From NCBI GenBank assembly GCA_031292555.1, contig JARLGV010000103.1, positions 29,212 to 93,211 of the forward strand: DNA of 64,000 nt, read 5' to 3'. The position numbers and the translations under genes are program-made. The DNA is from Fimbriimonas sp. GTDB taxonomy: Bacteria; Armatimonadota; Fimbriimonadia; Fimbriimonadales; Fimbriimonadaceae. A model generated the notes under the pieces. The model saw only the letters and a program-made list of their open reading frames with translations. It was not told the DNA's origin and made no database searches. Of the stretch, positions 24,501 to 33,935 are shown one piece after another; position 1 is the first letter of the stretch, and the number at the start of each line of letters is the position of its first letter.

Positions 24501-26429
24501 CTATGCCTCCACCAAATACTCTCTCACCTTTTCGGCGAGGGCTTTGGTCATGGTCGGGACGGCGGCTATTTCGTCTGCGGTGGCCCGGCGGACGCCTTCG
24601 AGGGAACCGAAGGTCCTGAGGAGCAGGCGTTTACGGCGGGGGCCAACGCCAGGGATTTCCTCCAGGGCGGAGCCGCTGATCCGCTTGTCTCGGAGCTTGC
24701 GGTGGAAGGTCAGGGCGAAGCGGTGTGCCTCATCGCGAAGCTTGCGGAGGAGCATGAGGCCGGGAGAGTTAAGCGGGAGTTCGATCTCGCGGTAGGTGTA
24801 CTCGCGGGGCGCCGGCCGGTCATAGGAGTACTCGGCGGGAGACGATACCGGCAATGGTTGAACGCCCGAAAGCGGTTCGGAGGGCTCGTTGGGGACGTAG
24901 ATGAGTTCGTGGCGCTTGGCGAGGCCGATCATCGGGATCGATAGCCCAAGTTCGTCCCTGGCTTTGAGGGCGGCCGCCAACTGGCCGCGACCGCCGTCGA
25001 TCATGATCAGATCCGGGAGCTTCTGGAACTTCTCGTCTCCATCGACATAGGCGCGCAGACGCCGCGTCAGAACCTCGTGCATCATCGCAAAGTCGTTCGG
25101 GCTCTCCGGATGGTAACGAACTTTGAACCGGCGGTACTCGGCTTTGGCTGCCTCGCCGTTTTCGGTCACGACCATGGATCCGACCGGTGAAGTGCCTTGG
25201 ATGTTCGAGATGTCGTACCCTTCGACTCGAACGGGGGGATTCTCCAGTCCGATGGAATCCATCAACTGGTTCATGGCGTCCTCCGCCCACTGTTCCTTCT
25301 GGGCTAGTTCGGTCGATATCTGATTCAGCGCTTGTTCCGCGTTGTCAGCAGCGAGATCTACAAGCTTCGCCTTCTCGCCCTGTTGCGGAACCTCTAGCGT
25401 TACGGCGCTGCCGCGCTTCTGGCGCAGCCATGTTTGGACAATGTTCCGTTCCTCTATCTCGACAGGCAGCAGGATCTCCCTTGGCACCTCGGCGGCTTCC
25501 GAGTAGTACTGCTTCACGAATTCCTGCACCGCGAGGGCAGGGGGAGCGTCTCCTGCTCCATCCAAAACGTACTGGCGTTGGCCAATGAGCTTGCCGCTAC
25601 GGATGTAGAGCATCTGGATCGCTGCCCCGCGATCATCCTTGACTACCGCGATCACGTCCTGATCGACTTGGTCGCTGGAGAGAACTTTCTGGCGCTGGAG
25701 GACGCTGTCGATCGCCAAGACTTGGTCGCGTATCTTTGCCGCTTTCTCGAAATCGAGCTGTTCGGCGGCCACTGCCATGTCCGCCTTCAGGTCGTCAATG
25801 ATCGATTCCTCTTTGCCGTTCAGAAATCGCTCAACCTTGTCGATCACTTTGGCATATTCGTTTCGATCGCTCAGCCCGGCACACGGGCCCATACAGCGCC
25901 CCAGATGATAGTAGAGGCAAGTGCGTTGCTCCGCCTCGCCGCTCCAACTCTTGCCGCACGGTATCAGGGGGAATATCTTGTGGAGAAGCTGAAGCGAATC
26001 TCGAACGTGAAACGCGCTGGAATAGGGCCCGAAGTACTTCGCTCCGTCTTTGCGAACCTTGCGAGTGAACAGGACTCGAGGAAACCTCTCGTTCGTGATC
26101 GTTATATACGGATAGCTCTTGTCATCGCGCAAGCGGACGTTGAACGGAGGACGGTGCTGCTTGATCAGGTTACATTCGAGTACCAGCGCCTCTAGCTCCG
26201 AGTCGACCACAATCCACTCGATGTCGTGGACCTTGCCGACCATGCGGGCGATTCGAACTCCGTGGCGAGTGGATTCCTGAAAGTAGCTGCGAACCCGGTT
26301 CTTCAGCGAGATGGCTTTGCCGACATAGAGGACGCTTTGCTTTTCGTCCCGGTATATGTAGCACCCCGGCTTCGAAGGAAGCTGCTTGAGCTTCTCCTGA
26401 ATGTGTTCGGCGAGTGACGATTTTCCCAT
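24501..26429 (-). CDS. uvrC: Excinuclease ABC subunit C
   Basis: The 642-residue UvrC makes the two incisions around DNA damage in nucleotide excision repair. A GIY-YIG nuclease domain (G-C-Y-I-Y near residue 22, L-Y-V-G-K-A near 34) starts the protein. A four-cysteine cluster follows near 155-185 (C-L-Y-Y-H-L-G-R-C-M-G-P-C), which matches the reported Fe-S ligands. The UVR motif lies near 215, the RNase H-like nuclease includes E-G-Y-D-I-S-N near 405, and HhH repeats are at the end (I-P-G-V-G-P-R-R). Length is normal. It lies 9 bases after coaD, so the two are co-transcribed. Confidence 0.96.
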   Translation of the reverse strand: MGKSSLAEHIQEKLKQLPSKPGCYIYRDEKQSVLYVGKAISLKNRVRSYFQESTRHGVRIARMVGKVHDIEWIVVDSELEALVLECNLIKQHRPPFNVRLRDDKSYPYITITNERFPRVLFTRKVRKDGAKYFGPYSSAFHVRDSLQLLHKIFPLIPCGKSWSGEAEQRTCLYYHLGRCMGPCAGLSDRNEYAKVIDKVERFLNGKEESIIDDLKADMAVAAEQLDFEKAAKIRDQVLAIDSVLQRQKVLSSDQVDQDVIAVVKDDRGAAIQMLYIRSGKLIGQRQYVLDGAGDAPPALAVQEFVKQYYSEAAEVPREILLPVEIEERNIVQTWLRQKRGSAVTLEVPQQGEKAKLVDLAADNAEQALNQISTELAQKEQWAEDAMNQLMDSIGLENPPVRVEGYDISNIQGTSPVGSMVVTENGEAAKAEYRRFKVRYHPESPNDFAMMHEVLTRRLRAYVDGDEKFQKLPDLIMIDGGRGQLAAALKARDELGLSIPMIGLAKRHELIYVPNEPSEPLSGVQPLPVSSPAEYSYDRPAPREYTYREIELPLNSPGLMLLRKLRDEAHRFALTFHRKLRDKRISGSALEEIPGVGPRRKRLLLRTFGSLEGVRRATADEIAAVPTMTKALAEKVREYLVEA

Positions 26430-26438
26430 AAGCGGATT

Positions 26439-26936
26439 TCAGCTTCGGTCTTGGCGGGCCGACAATACGCGCTGCATGACTACATTTACGGCTTGAGGCA
26501 CCAGTCCGGCGTAATCGCCTCCAAGGACGGCTACTTCACGAACGATCGAACTGCTCAGGTAGCTGTGCTCCCATTTTGTCATGAGGAATACGGTGTCTAC
26601 ATCGTCGCTCAGACGCCGGTTGATCATCGCCATCTGGAACTCGTACTCGAAATCGGCCGTTGCGCGCAGCCCCCTGACAATAGACTTTGCGCCCTTGTCG
26701 AGTGCGTAGTGGACCAGAAGGCCGGAGAACTGCTCGACGCGCACATTCGCAAGGTGGCGCACGCTGTTACACAGCGCCTCCATCCTTTCGTCGCTTGAGA
26801 GCATTGGGTTCTTCGATGAGTTGACTCCAACGGCGACGATCAAGTCGTCGAACAGCTTGGATGCCCGTTCGATGACGTCGAGGTGGCCCAGAGTCGGCGG
26901 ATCGAATGAACCGGGATAGATCGCGAGTCGATTCAT
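26439..26936 (-). CDS. coaD: Phosphopantetheine adenylyltransferase
   Basis: The 165-residue enzyme makes dephospho-CoA from phosphopantetheine and ATP. It has the nucleotidyltransferase motif P-G-S-F-D-P-P-T-L-G-H at residues 8-18 and the C-terminal S-S-S-I-V-R-E motif near 130. The ATG at 26936 is chosen because it fits the family start and lies 8 bases after TATATT; a longer frame to 27008 adds 24 residues without homology. It precedes uvrC by 9 bases. Confidence 0.95.
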   Translation of the reverse strand: MNRLAIYPGSFDPPTLGHLDVIERASKLFDDLIVAVGVNSSKNPMLSSDERMEALCNSVRHLANVRVEQFSGLLVHYALDKGAKSIVRGLRATADFEYEFQMAMINRRLSDDVDTVFLMTKWEHSYLSSSIVREVAVLGGDYAGLVPQAVNVVMQRVLSARQDRS

Positions 26937-26944
26937 ATAGGCGG

Positions 26945-26950
26945 AATATA
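26945..26950 (-). promoter_or_regulatory. -10 element of coaD (leaderless)
   Basis: TATATT on the minus strand lies 8 bases before the coaD ATG. There is no Shine-Dalgarno sequence, so the transcript probably begins at the start codon. Confidence 0.5.
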
Positions 26951-27050
26951 GCAGGCGAATTCGATGCGGAACCTTGTTTTCGGAGGAGATCGACGCGAGC
27001 CGGTACAATTCCGAAGCATTCGACGGCAGTAGCCGTCGTACTCCACTTAT

Positions 27051-27911
27051 ATGAATACGATTGTCGGAGTCGATATCACCGGAACCTATGAGTCTGCCCT
27101 ACGCATTCTGGCGAGACTCAAGATCGATTCCACCACGCTCAAGCTGGTCCACGTGGACGAACCTCCGCTGTTCTCTCACGACGAAGGGCTATCGTGGACG
27201 CCCGAATTTCTGGAATTGCGCGATCGTTTCGACGAGGGAGCGTTGAACGACGCCGGTGCGGTGGCGACCGATCTCGGGTTCAAACACGAGACCTTGGTCA
27301 CTGCCGGTTCCCCGGCGGAGGCGTTGATGGGACAAGCTGACGAGGCAAAGGCTGACCTTATCGCAGTTGGGTCGAGTCCTGAACCGAAGGTCACCGCGCT
27401 GTTCTTCGGCAGCGTGGGCCGGGCGCTTGCAATCGGTTCGCACCAATCGGTACTCATTGCCAAGGGAAGCGTCGAGAAAGAAGGTCCGTTGACTATCCTG
27501 GTTACTACCGATCACTCCAGATACTCCGACTATGCGATTGGGTTGTTGGCCAGCCTTCAACCTAAAGGCATCGGCCGGCTAGTTCTGTTGACCGCGATAG
27601 ACGATGGCATGGTCGGCGGCGCGGACCCGGCGCACATCGAGAAAGTTCGCCAGCACATGGAAGCAAAGAGCAAGGAGATCGTCGACCGATTTGCTGCGGT
27701 CGGCATTCCGTCCGAGTACCGGGTGGTCGAGCAGGACCTGGACGGTGCGATCGAGGCTCAGATGAAGGAACTTGGCGCCGAGCTTCTCGTGATGGGCGCC
27801 CAAGGGCACGGTTTCATTCAGCGCCTCTTTATTGGAAGCGTATCTCTAAAGCAAGTGGTTGCCTCGCGTCACTCGATCTTGATACTCCGACCTCAGGCGG
27901 TGCCGGAGTAA
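27051..27911 (+). CDS. Universal stress protein with two UspA domains
   Basis: The 286-residue protein has two tandem Usp domains (about 1-140 and 148-286). The second has the ATP-binding signature G-A-Q-G-H-G...G-S-V-S near residues 255-270. The first reads G-S-S-P-E-P...G-S-V-G, a weaker version that may not bind ATP. Tandem Usp proteins act in stress survival, mostly by an ATP-dependent conformational role. A TACAAT at 27004-27009 is a good -10 with a leader of about 35 bases. It is divergent from coaD. Confidence 0.88.
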   Translation: MNTIVGVDITGTYESALRILARLKIDSTTLKLVHVDEPPLFSHDEGLSWTPEFLELRDRFDEGALNDAGAVATDLGFKHETLVTAGSPAEALMGQADEAKADLIAVGSSPEPKVTALFFGSVGRALAIGSHQSVLIAKGSVEKEGPLTILVTTDHSRYSDYAIGLLASLQPKGIGRLVLLTAIDDGMVGGADPAHIEKVRQHMEAKSKEIVDRFAAVGIPSEYRVVEQDLDGAIEAQMKELGAELLVMGAQGHGFIQRLFIGSVSLKQVVASRHSILILRPQAVPE

Positions 27912-28204
27912 GGGCCTCGTCGATCGGCGGCTATTTACTTCCTTCGATATCTGAATCGTATTGAGCCATCCATGGGGCGCGTCCGACTGGAATAGGCATC
28001 TCGATACGCGTCAATCTGGGGCCGTTCTTTCCAATCCGGCGAGTGCTCCTTGGGCTGAGGTCACGGATTTGCGCTACGTCACAATAACAGTATGTCGCCG
28101 TACACTGGAATGGGTGGCCAGCAAATTCAGCCTCGCCGTTGGCGACGCAAATGCGGCTTGGGTAGAACATCACCGGGCGGGCCCCTTCTTTCCAGGGAGT
28201 TTTA
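27912..28204. other. Intergenic region upstream of the PQQ/Ig-repeat gene
   Basis: No convincing gene is seen; overlapping frames on both strands lack ribosome sites and familiar motifs. GTCACAATAAC at 28078-28088 is identical to the 11 bases at 20345-20355 upstream of the coiled-coil gene. AGGGAG near 28194 is the ribosome site of the next gene. Confidence 0.4.
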
Positions 28205-31081
28205 TTGAGGTTTCGAATTCGCATCTCGTTGTGTCTAGCGGTTTTGGCATTGTTCTGCATGGCGATTGCCCGTGGGACAGCGCCTGTCCAGTCCAACGCG
28301 ATTGGTCAACGCGAAGCTGCCAACAGTTTCCGGCCGGCAGACTATCAGAGCGGTTCACCGTGGCCCAAATTCCGTAACAACAGGCTCAATACTGGTGTCG
28401 GCTCGGGCGGTGGCTCGAATGGAACGCAGAAGTGGCGGTTCGCAACAGGCTCTTTAATCGGCTGCTCCCCTACGATCGCGGCCGACGGAACGGTCTACAT
28501 CGGCTCGTTCGACCAGAGCTTGTATGCGGTGAATTCGGATGGGACGAAGAAGTGGAGTTTCCCGACCGGCAGCGTTGTTTGGTCCTCGCCGGCGATCGGC
28601 AAGGACGGCACGGTCTACGTTGGGTCAGAAGATAACAACCTCTACGCGCTGAACCCGGACGGAACCAAGAAGTGGAGCTACACGACAGGTGGCCCGATCT
28701 CTTCGTCGCCGAACATCGGGTCGGATGGGACGATCTACGTTGGATCGTGGGACAACAATCTATACGCGATCTCGTCTGCCGGCGCCAAGAAGTGGAGTTT
28801 TGCGGCGAAGAACTACGTCGGCTCGTCGCCCGCTGTTGGCTCGGACGGGACTGTCTATGTGGGATCGACGGACGGGAACGTGTACGCCGTAGGTGCGAAT
28901 GGTTCTCTGAAGTGGAGCTTCGCGACCGGGGCACAGGTTTCGTCTTCGCCGGCGATCGGAGCGAACGGCACCATCTATATCGGCTCGAATGACTTCAACC
29001 TGTACGCCATCAATCCGGATGGAACCAAGAAGTGGGCCTTCAAGACCGGCGATTCTGTGGTTTCCTCTCCCGCAGTCGGAACGGATGGAACGATATATGT
29101 TGGGTCATCTGACTTCAACCTGTATGCGCTGAACCCGGACGGAACGCTCAAGTGGAGCTTTGCCGCCAACAACGGCGTAACATCATCCCCCGCCATTGGG
29201 TCGGACGGCACTATCTACTTTGCCTCGTCCGATTTCCACTTGTATGCCCTTGGAGCCGACGGGTCGGAGAAGTGGGCATTTCAAACCAAGAGCTATGTCG
29301 TTTCGTCTCCAGCGATTGGAGCGGACGGGACGGTTTTCATCGGGTCCAACGATGGCAGCCTGTATGCGGTCGGAACAGAGGGGAACAGTGTAAAGGCCAG
29401 CAAGCTGACTGTCAATCCTACGTCGGTCACGGGTGGCGCTTCCGCTACCGGGACGGTGACGCTCGTTTCGGCAGCGCCCGCCGGCGGCGACGTTGTCAGT
29501 CTGTTGAGTGGAAGCACCAACGTCATGGTTCCACCCTTCGTGACGGTTCCGTCCGGCGCCACGAGCGCGACATTCACGATCGATACGACCCTTCCGAGTA
29601 CCACTACGAGCGGCGTGATTACGGCATCGTCCGGAGGCGTGAACGTCACGGCAACTTTGACGGTCGTCGGAGGGGCGATCGCGGGCGTTACGTTGAACCC
29701 TGTGTCCGTCATCGGTGGATATGCTTCGGTTGGGCAAGTGAACCTTACGTCCGCTGCGGGAGCGGGAGGCGTGGTCGTGAACCTGTCGTCGAGCAGCAAG
29801 AACGCCACGGTGCCCCAGACCGTTACAGTCGCCTCGGGGAGCAAGACTGCGACCTTTACGGTTTCGACAAACGCGGTCGCCGCCACCGGTCAAGCCACTA
29901 TCTCGGCGTCTGCAGGCGGTTCGACTCAGACAGCGGTCTTAACTCTGAACCCGTTCCTCGTGTCCTCGCTTTCGCTCAGTCCAGCCTCGGTGGTCGGAGG
30001 AAACTTGGCGACTGGAACAGTTACTCTGAACGGCAACGCACCCCAATCGGGCGTGACCGTCGCTATTTCCAGCAGTTCTGTCTCTGCCAGCGTGCCCTCA
30101 AAGGTGATCGTTCCGTCCGGCTCTTCGTCGGTGACTTTCACCGTTTCGACGATAGCGACCTCGACGTCGGTGGCCGCCTCGATTGTCGGGAGCTTGAACG
30201 GAACCAGCAAAGGGGCGACGCTGACGATCTCGCCGATCTCGGTTTCAAACGTCACCTTGAGTCCCTCCACCCTTTTAGGTGGCGCTCAGTCCACTGGTAC
30301 GGTGAACCTGAATTCCGGCGCCCCGAAGGGCGGGACGATCATCCATCTGTCGAGCGGCGATAGATCTGTGACCGTTCCGGCTTCGGTGACGATTCCGGTC
30401 GGCAAGACGAGCCTTGGGTTCTCGGTCAGGACGACTGCGGTGTCTACGCGTGCAACGGTGGCGATCACGGCGAAAACGGGAAGCGTGTCGGTCTCGGCAA
30501 CCCTGACGATCAACCCTCCAAACCTGTCGTCTTTCTCGATCGCTCCCACAGCCGTCGTCGGAGGCACTTCGGCCACCGGTGCCGTGTCGATCGACAATCC
30601 GGCTCCAACCGGCGGGATGGTCGTTCACCTCTTCTCGGCATCCAGCTCAGTGACGGTTCCCGCCACGATGACAATAGGTGCCGGGAAGAAGAGCGGGACG
30701 TTTATCGTCAAGACAGTGCCGGTAGCGAGTCAGGCGACTGTGACGGTTACGGCCGCCCTGAACGGCACAAACCGGACCGCCACTGTCGTCGTGAATTCTC
30801 CCGCCCTGAAATCGCTCTCTTTGACTCCGACCTCGGTGACCGGCGGTAAGACCTCGACCGGGACGGTGACGATCTCGTCGCCTGCGCCTTCCGGAGGATT
30901 GTCAGTTTCACTTTCAAGCAGCCTATCGTCGGCTACCGTTCCATCCAGTGTGACGATTGCAGCGGGAAAGACTACTTCGACGTTCAGCGTCAAGACCGCC
31001 AAGGTCACGTCGAAGTCGTCTGCAACGATCAGCGCGAACCGAGCCGGGGTGACGAAGACTGCCAAGCTGACCGTCTTGTAA
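28205..31081 (+). CDS. Secreted PQQ-like beta-propeller with Ig-like repeats
   Basis: The 958-residue protein starts at TTG, with AGGGAG about 6 bases upstream supporting this. A signal peptide (residues 1-22) leads to eight beta-propeller blades of about 39 residues, each with a version of S-S-P-A-I-G-x-D-G-T-V-Y-V-G-S and ending K-W-S-F (about 70-395). Six Ig-like repeats of about 90 residues follow, each starting like T-P-T-S-V-T-G-G-x-x-S-T-G-T-V-T. No catalytic residues or anchor motif are seen. It is probably a surface or secreted binding protein. The terminal repeats resemble those of the truncated gene at 56894-57798. The stop lies 4 bases from the convergent GH16 gene. Confidence 0.85.
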   Translation: MRFRIRISLCLAVLALFCMAIARGTAPVQSNAIGQREAANSFRPADYQSGSPWPKFRNNRLNTGVGSGGGSNGTQKWRFATGSLIGCSPTIAADGTVYIGSFDQSLYAVNSDGTKKWSFPTGSVVWSSPAIGKDGTVYVGSEDNNLYALNPDGTKKWSYTTGGPISSSPNIGSDGTIYVGSWDNNLYAISSAGAKKWSFAAKNYVGSSPAVGSDGTVYVGSTDGNVYAVGANGSLKWSFATGAQVSSSPAIGANGTIYIGSNDFNLYAINPDGTKKWAFKTGDSVVSSPAVGTDGTIYVGSSDFNLYALNPDGTLKWSFAANNGVTSSPAIGSDGTIYFASSDFHLYALGADGSEKWAFQTKSYVVSSPAIGADGTVFIGSNDGSLYAVGTEGNSVKASKLTVNPTSVTGGASATGTVTLVSAAPAGGDVVSLLSGSTNVMVPPFVTVPSGATSATFTIDTTLPSTTTSGVITASSGGVNVTATLTVVGGAIAGVTLNPVSVIGGYASVGQVNLTSAAGAGGVVVNLSSSSKNATVPQTVTVASGSKTATFTVSTNAVAATGQATISASAGGSTQTAVLTLNPFLVSSLSLSPASVVGGNLATGTVTLNGNAPQSGVTVAISSSSVSASVPSKVIVPSGSSSVTFTVSTIATSTSVAASIVGSLNGTSKGATLTISPISVSNVTLSPSTLLGGAQSTGTVNLNSGAPKGGTIIHLSSGDRSVTVPASVTIPVGKTSLGFSVRTTAVSTRATVAITAKTGSVSVSATLTINPPNLSSFSIAPTAVVGGTSATGAVSIDNPAPTGGMVVHLFSASSSVTVPATMTIGAGKKSGTFIVKTVPVASQATVTVTAALNGTNRTATVVVNSPALKSLSLTPTSVTGGKTSTGTVTISSPAPSGGLSVSLSSSLSSATVPSSVTIAAGKTTSTFSVKTAKVTSKSSATISANRAGVTKTAKLTVL

Positions 31082-31085
31082 GGGA

Positions 31086-31886
31086 CTAGTTTTCGGCTCG
31101 TTTGTAAGCCCGGACGTAGTCGACGATCATCCTTTGCGGGAATTGGGTAGTGGCGTCTGGGTAACCGGGCCAATACCCGCCGATGGCTAGATTCATGATG
31201 ATGAAGAACGGCTGGTCAAAGACCCATTTTTGCTTCCGGATCTCGTTTGGAGTGACCGTGAAGTAGCGCCTGTCGTCCACGAACCAGCGGATCCTGTTCG
31301 GTTCCCACTCGACGGCATAGGTGTGAAAGCCCCTTGAAAGCGAGGAAGGGAAGTCGATATGCCCTCCCACCGCGTTCTGCCCGGAGTACCCCGGTCCGTG
31401 CACCGTGCCGTAGGCGGTCTTGACCACCTTGTCGACCGACTCGAGGATGTCGATCTCGCCGCACTGGGGCCAACCTACCGAGTCGATGTTGTCACCCATC
31501 ATCCAGAAGGCAGGCCAAATGCCCTTTCCTTCCGGCAGTTGGATTCGTGCCTCGATCCGGCCATATCGCTGAGAGAACTTGCCTTTGGTCAGCAGTCGGG
31601 CTGAGGAGTACGCGCACATGATCCCATCTGGTCCCTTGGTCTTCTCCTTCCTCGCCTCGATCACCAAGTGCCCCTTGCCGTCAAGAAACGCATTGGCGTT
31701 TCCCTTGGTATAGCTCTCTTTCTCGTTGTTGCCCCATCCGTCGCCACCCACGTTTGCGCTCCACAGCTCTTGGGACGGCGCTCGCCCGGCGGGGCCATCG
31801 AACTCATCGTGAAACGTTAGCGACCAACCAGGGGAGTGCAGGCCGGTTGCCATCATCGCCAAAATCGTCACTTGGGTTAGCATCAT
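31086..31886 (-). CDS. GH16 family endoglucanase (laminarinase-like)
   Basis: The 266-residue secreted enzyme has a hydrophobic N-terminus (residues 1-18) and a complete GH16 domain. The catalytic motif E144-I-D146-I-L-E149 provides nucleophile, assisting aspartate and acid/base. Aromatic substrate residues are present (W-P-A-F-W-M-M before it). GH16 enzymes of this type cleave beta-1,3 or mixed-linkage glucans. It is the last gene of a minus-strand run with pilin, lipoprotein and halogenase-like genes, 18 bases after the halogenase-like gene. Confidence 0.92.
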   Translation of the reverse strand: MMLTQVTILAMMATGLHSPGWSLTFHDEFDGPAGRAPSQELWSANVGGDGWGNNEKESYTKGNANAFLDGKGHLVIEARKEKTKGPDGIMCAYSSARLLTKGKFSQRYGRIEARIQLPEGKGIWPAFWMMGDNIDSVGWPQCGEIDILESVDKVVKTAYGTVHGPGYSGQNAVGGHIDFPSSLSRGFHTYAVEWEPNRIRWFVDDRRYFTVTPNEIRKQKWVFDQPFFIIMNLAIGGYWPGYPDATTQFPQRMIVDYVRAYKRAEN

Positions 31887-31904
31887 AGTCGTGGCCTGCC
31901 AGGG

Positions 31905-33644
31905 CTAAGGCGCCGGATCCAGGTTCTGGCGAGACCTTCGCTTGGGGAGTGTCTCGTCTCGATTCTTTTGGAAGAACGTTGTCTCTTCAGGGAGATCATC
32001 CAGTAGTAGCTCTGACGACTTATATCGTCTACATTCGACCCATCCGTCCCGGATGAGCGCTTCAAGGCACTGCAGAGCTCCACCGTGGATTGCATGATCG
32101 TAAGTTATTCCCACTTGACGGAGTTCGTTGGCCATCGCGGCGAATGCCTTGGTGACCTGAGGATTCGCTTCAAGACCTTTCACCAAGTACCCAATCAATC
32201 CGCTGAGCGGCAGGATCTTGCCGTCTCGCGTCCATGCGGGAATGGGCAGCACGCGTCCTGACTCATAATGCGGCACCTTGATTCGCCTGGCACCCTCGAA
32301 ATTCAAGACGAAGCCGTTGTATCCCGAGTATGCGTGCTTCGACGGGGCATCTGAGAGGCGATTGGCGACTTGCTGAAGTGCGGAGAAGCTAAGCGTTCCG
32401 AAGCCTCCGATTCCTAGATCCTCTTCGATGAACCCGCCCGTACCCAACCAGCGGAACGCATTTTCTGCGTCCAAATCTAGCCCGGCGTCGCGGGCGATCT
32501 CACGCGTGTATTCCTTGAGGTCGCTGAAGTGTCGGTTTCCGGCATACCAGTAGTCCGCGAAACGAATATGCTGAAGGACGCGCCTCGCGTTTCGTCCCCC
32601 GTATTGCTCGTCGATCCACTGTTTGTCGCCGCCCCGGTCGACCTCGAGAATCGAGAAGGCGGCCTCGCGCGCCGAAGCATGGGTCAGGCTTAGCCCAGCA
32701 GAAAGTATTGGATCGGCGAACCCAGCCGATTCGCCGACGAGAATCCAGTTTGCGCCGGTCAGTCGCTCCGCCAGGAACGACCAGTCCTTGGTGGTTGCGA
32801 ACTTGTCCTCGCATGTGGCGTTCTGGACTAGGTCGCGAATGCGTGGTTCGTCTTGAACGGCCTTCCGATAGAGGTCTTGCGGCTTCAGTCCGCTCTTCTT
32901 GTAGTAGTCGGCCGGACAAACGAAGCCGATCGAGGTGCGGCTAGGGCTTAGGGGGATGAACCAGAGCCAGCCGTAACCGACGGACATCACCTGGATGCGC
33001 GTACCGCCAATGCCCAGTTCGACGGCCCACTCGGCATTCTGCCAGTAGTCCCAGAATGCCACGTTCTTGAGCGTGCTAGGCTCATCGACCTTGACTCCAA
33101 TCGAACGGCGCAAGAGTCCGATGTGCCCGGAGGCATCGACAAAGTGTCTTGCTTCGACGTCGTCGCCATTATCCAGAATGAGCTTCGACACGGTGTCGCC
33201 TTCGTGGACGACCTCTCGAACTCCCGTTCCTTCAAAGACATCGCAACCCAACTCGCGTGCATAGTCCAAGAGGATTTTGTCATAGACGGCACGATCCACT
33301 TGGAAAGCCGTTTCCAGACGTTGCCCCCGGTATTTGCCTGGGCGTGGTTCGTCATGAAACTCACCGTTGGGCAGGAAGTGGAAATCCCATAGATCGTCGG
33401 AGCGTCCCCACTTATAGGTGCCTCCGACTTTGATCGGAAAATCGGCGGCCTCGATCCGATCCCAAATGCCGAGTTCGTTGAGGACCTTGCCGATCGCCGG
33501 CAATTGGCTCTCCCCGACATGGTCGCGGGGGAAGGTCTCTCTTTCGAAAATGCCGACCTTCAGCTTCGGCTTGTACTTACGCAGGAAGGCCCCGCAGGTA
33601 GAACCGCCGGGGCCTCCGCCAATGATGGCGACATCGAATCTCAT
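31905..33644 (-). CDS. Flavin-dependent halogenase-like FAD oxidoreductase
   Basis: The 579-residue protein has an N-terminal FAD-binding G-G-G-P-G-G-S (residues 9-15), V-G-E-S-Q-L-P near 43-49, and W-L-W-F-I-P at 226-231, which fits the WxWxIP motif used to recognise flavin-dependent halogenases. A lysine (K78 in T-Y-K-W-G) is in the region of the catalytic lysine. Another candidate is a geranylgeranyl-reductase-type oxidoreductase of the same superfamily. The C-terminal 200 residues have no clear assignment. It sits 18 bases after the lipoprotein gene and 18 before GH16. No flavin reductase is adjacent. Confidence 0.75.
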   Translation of the reverse strand: MRFDVAIIGGGPGGSTCGAFLRKYKPKLKVGIFERETFPRDHVGESQLPAIGKVLNELGIWDRIEAADFPIKVGGTYKWGRSDDLWDFHFLPNGEFHDEPRPGKYRGQRLETAFQVDRAVYDKILLDYARELGCDVFEGTGVREVVHEGDTVSKLILDNGDDVEARHFVDASGHIGLLRRSIGVKVDEPSTLKNVAFWDYWQNAEWAVELGIGGTRIQVMSVGYGWLWFIPLSPSRTSIGFVCPADYYKKSGLKPQDLYRKAVQDEPRIRDLVQNATCEDKFATTKDWSFLAERLTGANWILVGESAGFADPILSAGLSLTHASAREAAFSILEVDRGGDKQWIDEQYGGRNARRVLQHIRFADYWYAGNRHFSDLKEYTREIARDAGLDLDAENAFRWLGTGGFIEEDLGIGGFGTLSFSALQQVANRLSDAPSKHAYSGYNGFVLNFEGARRIKVPHYESGRVLPIPAWTRDGKILPLSGLIGYLVKGLEANPQVTKAFAAMANELRQVGITYDHAIHGGALQCLEALIRDGWVECRRYKSSELLLDDLPEETTFFQKNRDETLPKRRSRQNLDPAP

Positions 33645-33662
33645 TTCAGAACCTAATCGTCG

Positions 33663-33866
33663 CTATTTCCCGGGCTTGGCGGGAATACCCATCGCGCGTT
33701 TGGCGCTGTCCGGAATGTTCGGATTGTTCTGGATGGCTTCCTTGTAGGAGCCTTTGGGAGGTGGCGCATTGGCCGGCTGGGTGGTGACGGGTTGCATGTC
33801 GGACTTGCAGCCATAGATGACAAGGCCAGCAACGACCACCAGCAGGGAGCAGAATATCTTCTTCAT
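33663..33866 (-). CDS. Small lipoprotein
   Basis: The 67-residue protein has a lipoprotein signal: charged M-K-K, a hydrophobic stretch, and the lipobox-like I-Y-G-C with the lipid cysteine at residue 20. The mature part of 47 residues is proline-rich and hydrophilic and has no known motif. It lies between the pilin-like gene (69 bases, with a hairpin) and the halogenase-like gene (18 bases). The function is unknown; location suggests an envelope role linked to these neighbours. Confidence 0.7.
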   Translation of the reverse strand: MKKIFCSLLVVVAGLVIYGCKSDMQPVTTQPANAPPPKGSYKEAIQNNPNIPDSAKRAMGIPAKPGK

Positions 33867-33884
33867 ATTGATCGACCTTTAGGA

Positions 33885-33919
33885 TTGCCGCACCCGACGT
33901 AAAACGCTGGATGCGGCAA
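33885..33919 (-). other. Intercistronic hairpin between pilin-like and lipoprotein genes
   Basis: TTGCCGCA at 33885-33892 and TGCGGCAA at 33912-33919 form a perfect 8-bp stem with a 19-base loop. No T-run follows in the minus direction, so it is more likely an RNA-processing or stabilising element, which would favour higher pilin expression, than a full terminator. Confidence 0.45.
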
Positions 33920-33935
33920 GTTATCGGGTCCGGGC

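Noticed and set aside
27931..28377. Overlapping open frames on both strands before the PQQ/Ig gene
   Set aside because: They overlap each other and the true N-terminus of the next gene and have no protein-like features.
28440..29390. Regularly spaced DNA repeats of about 117 bases, considered as a CRISPR-like array
   Set aside because: The repeats are in frame within the beta-propeller coding region and correspond to 39-residue blades.
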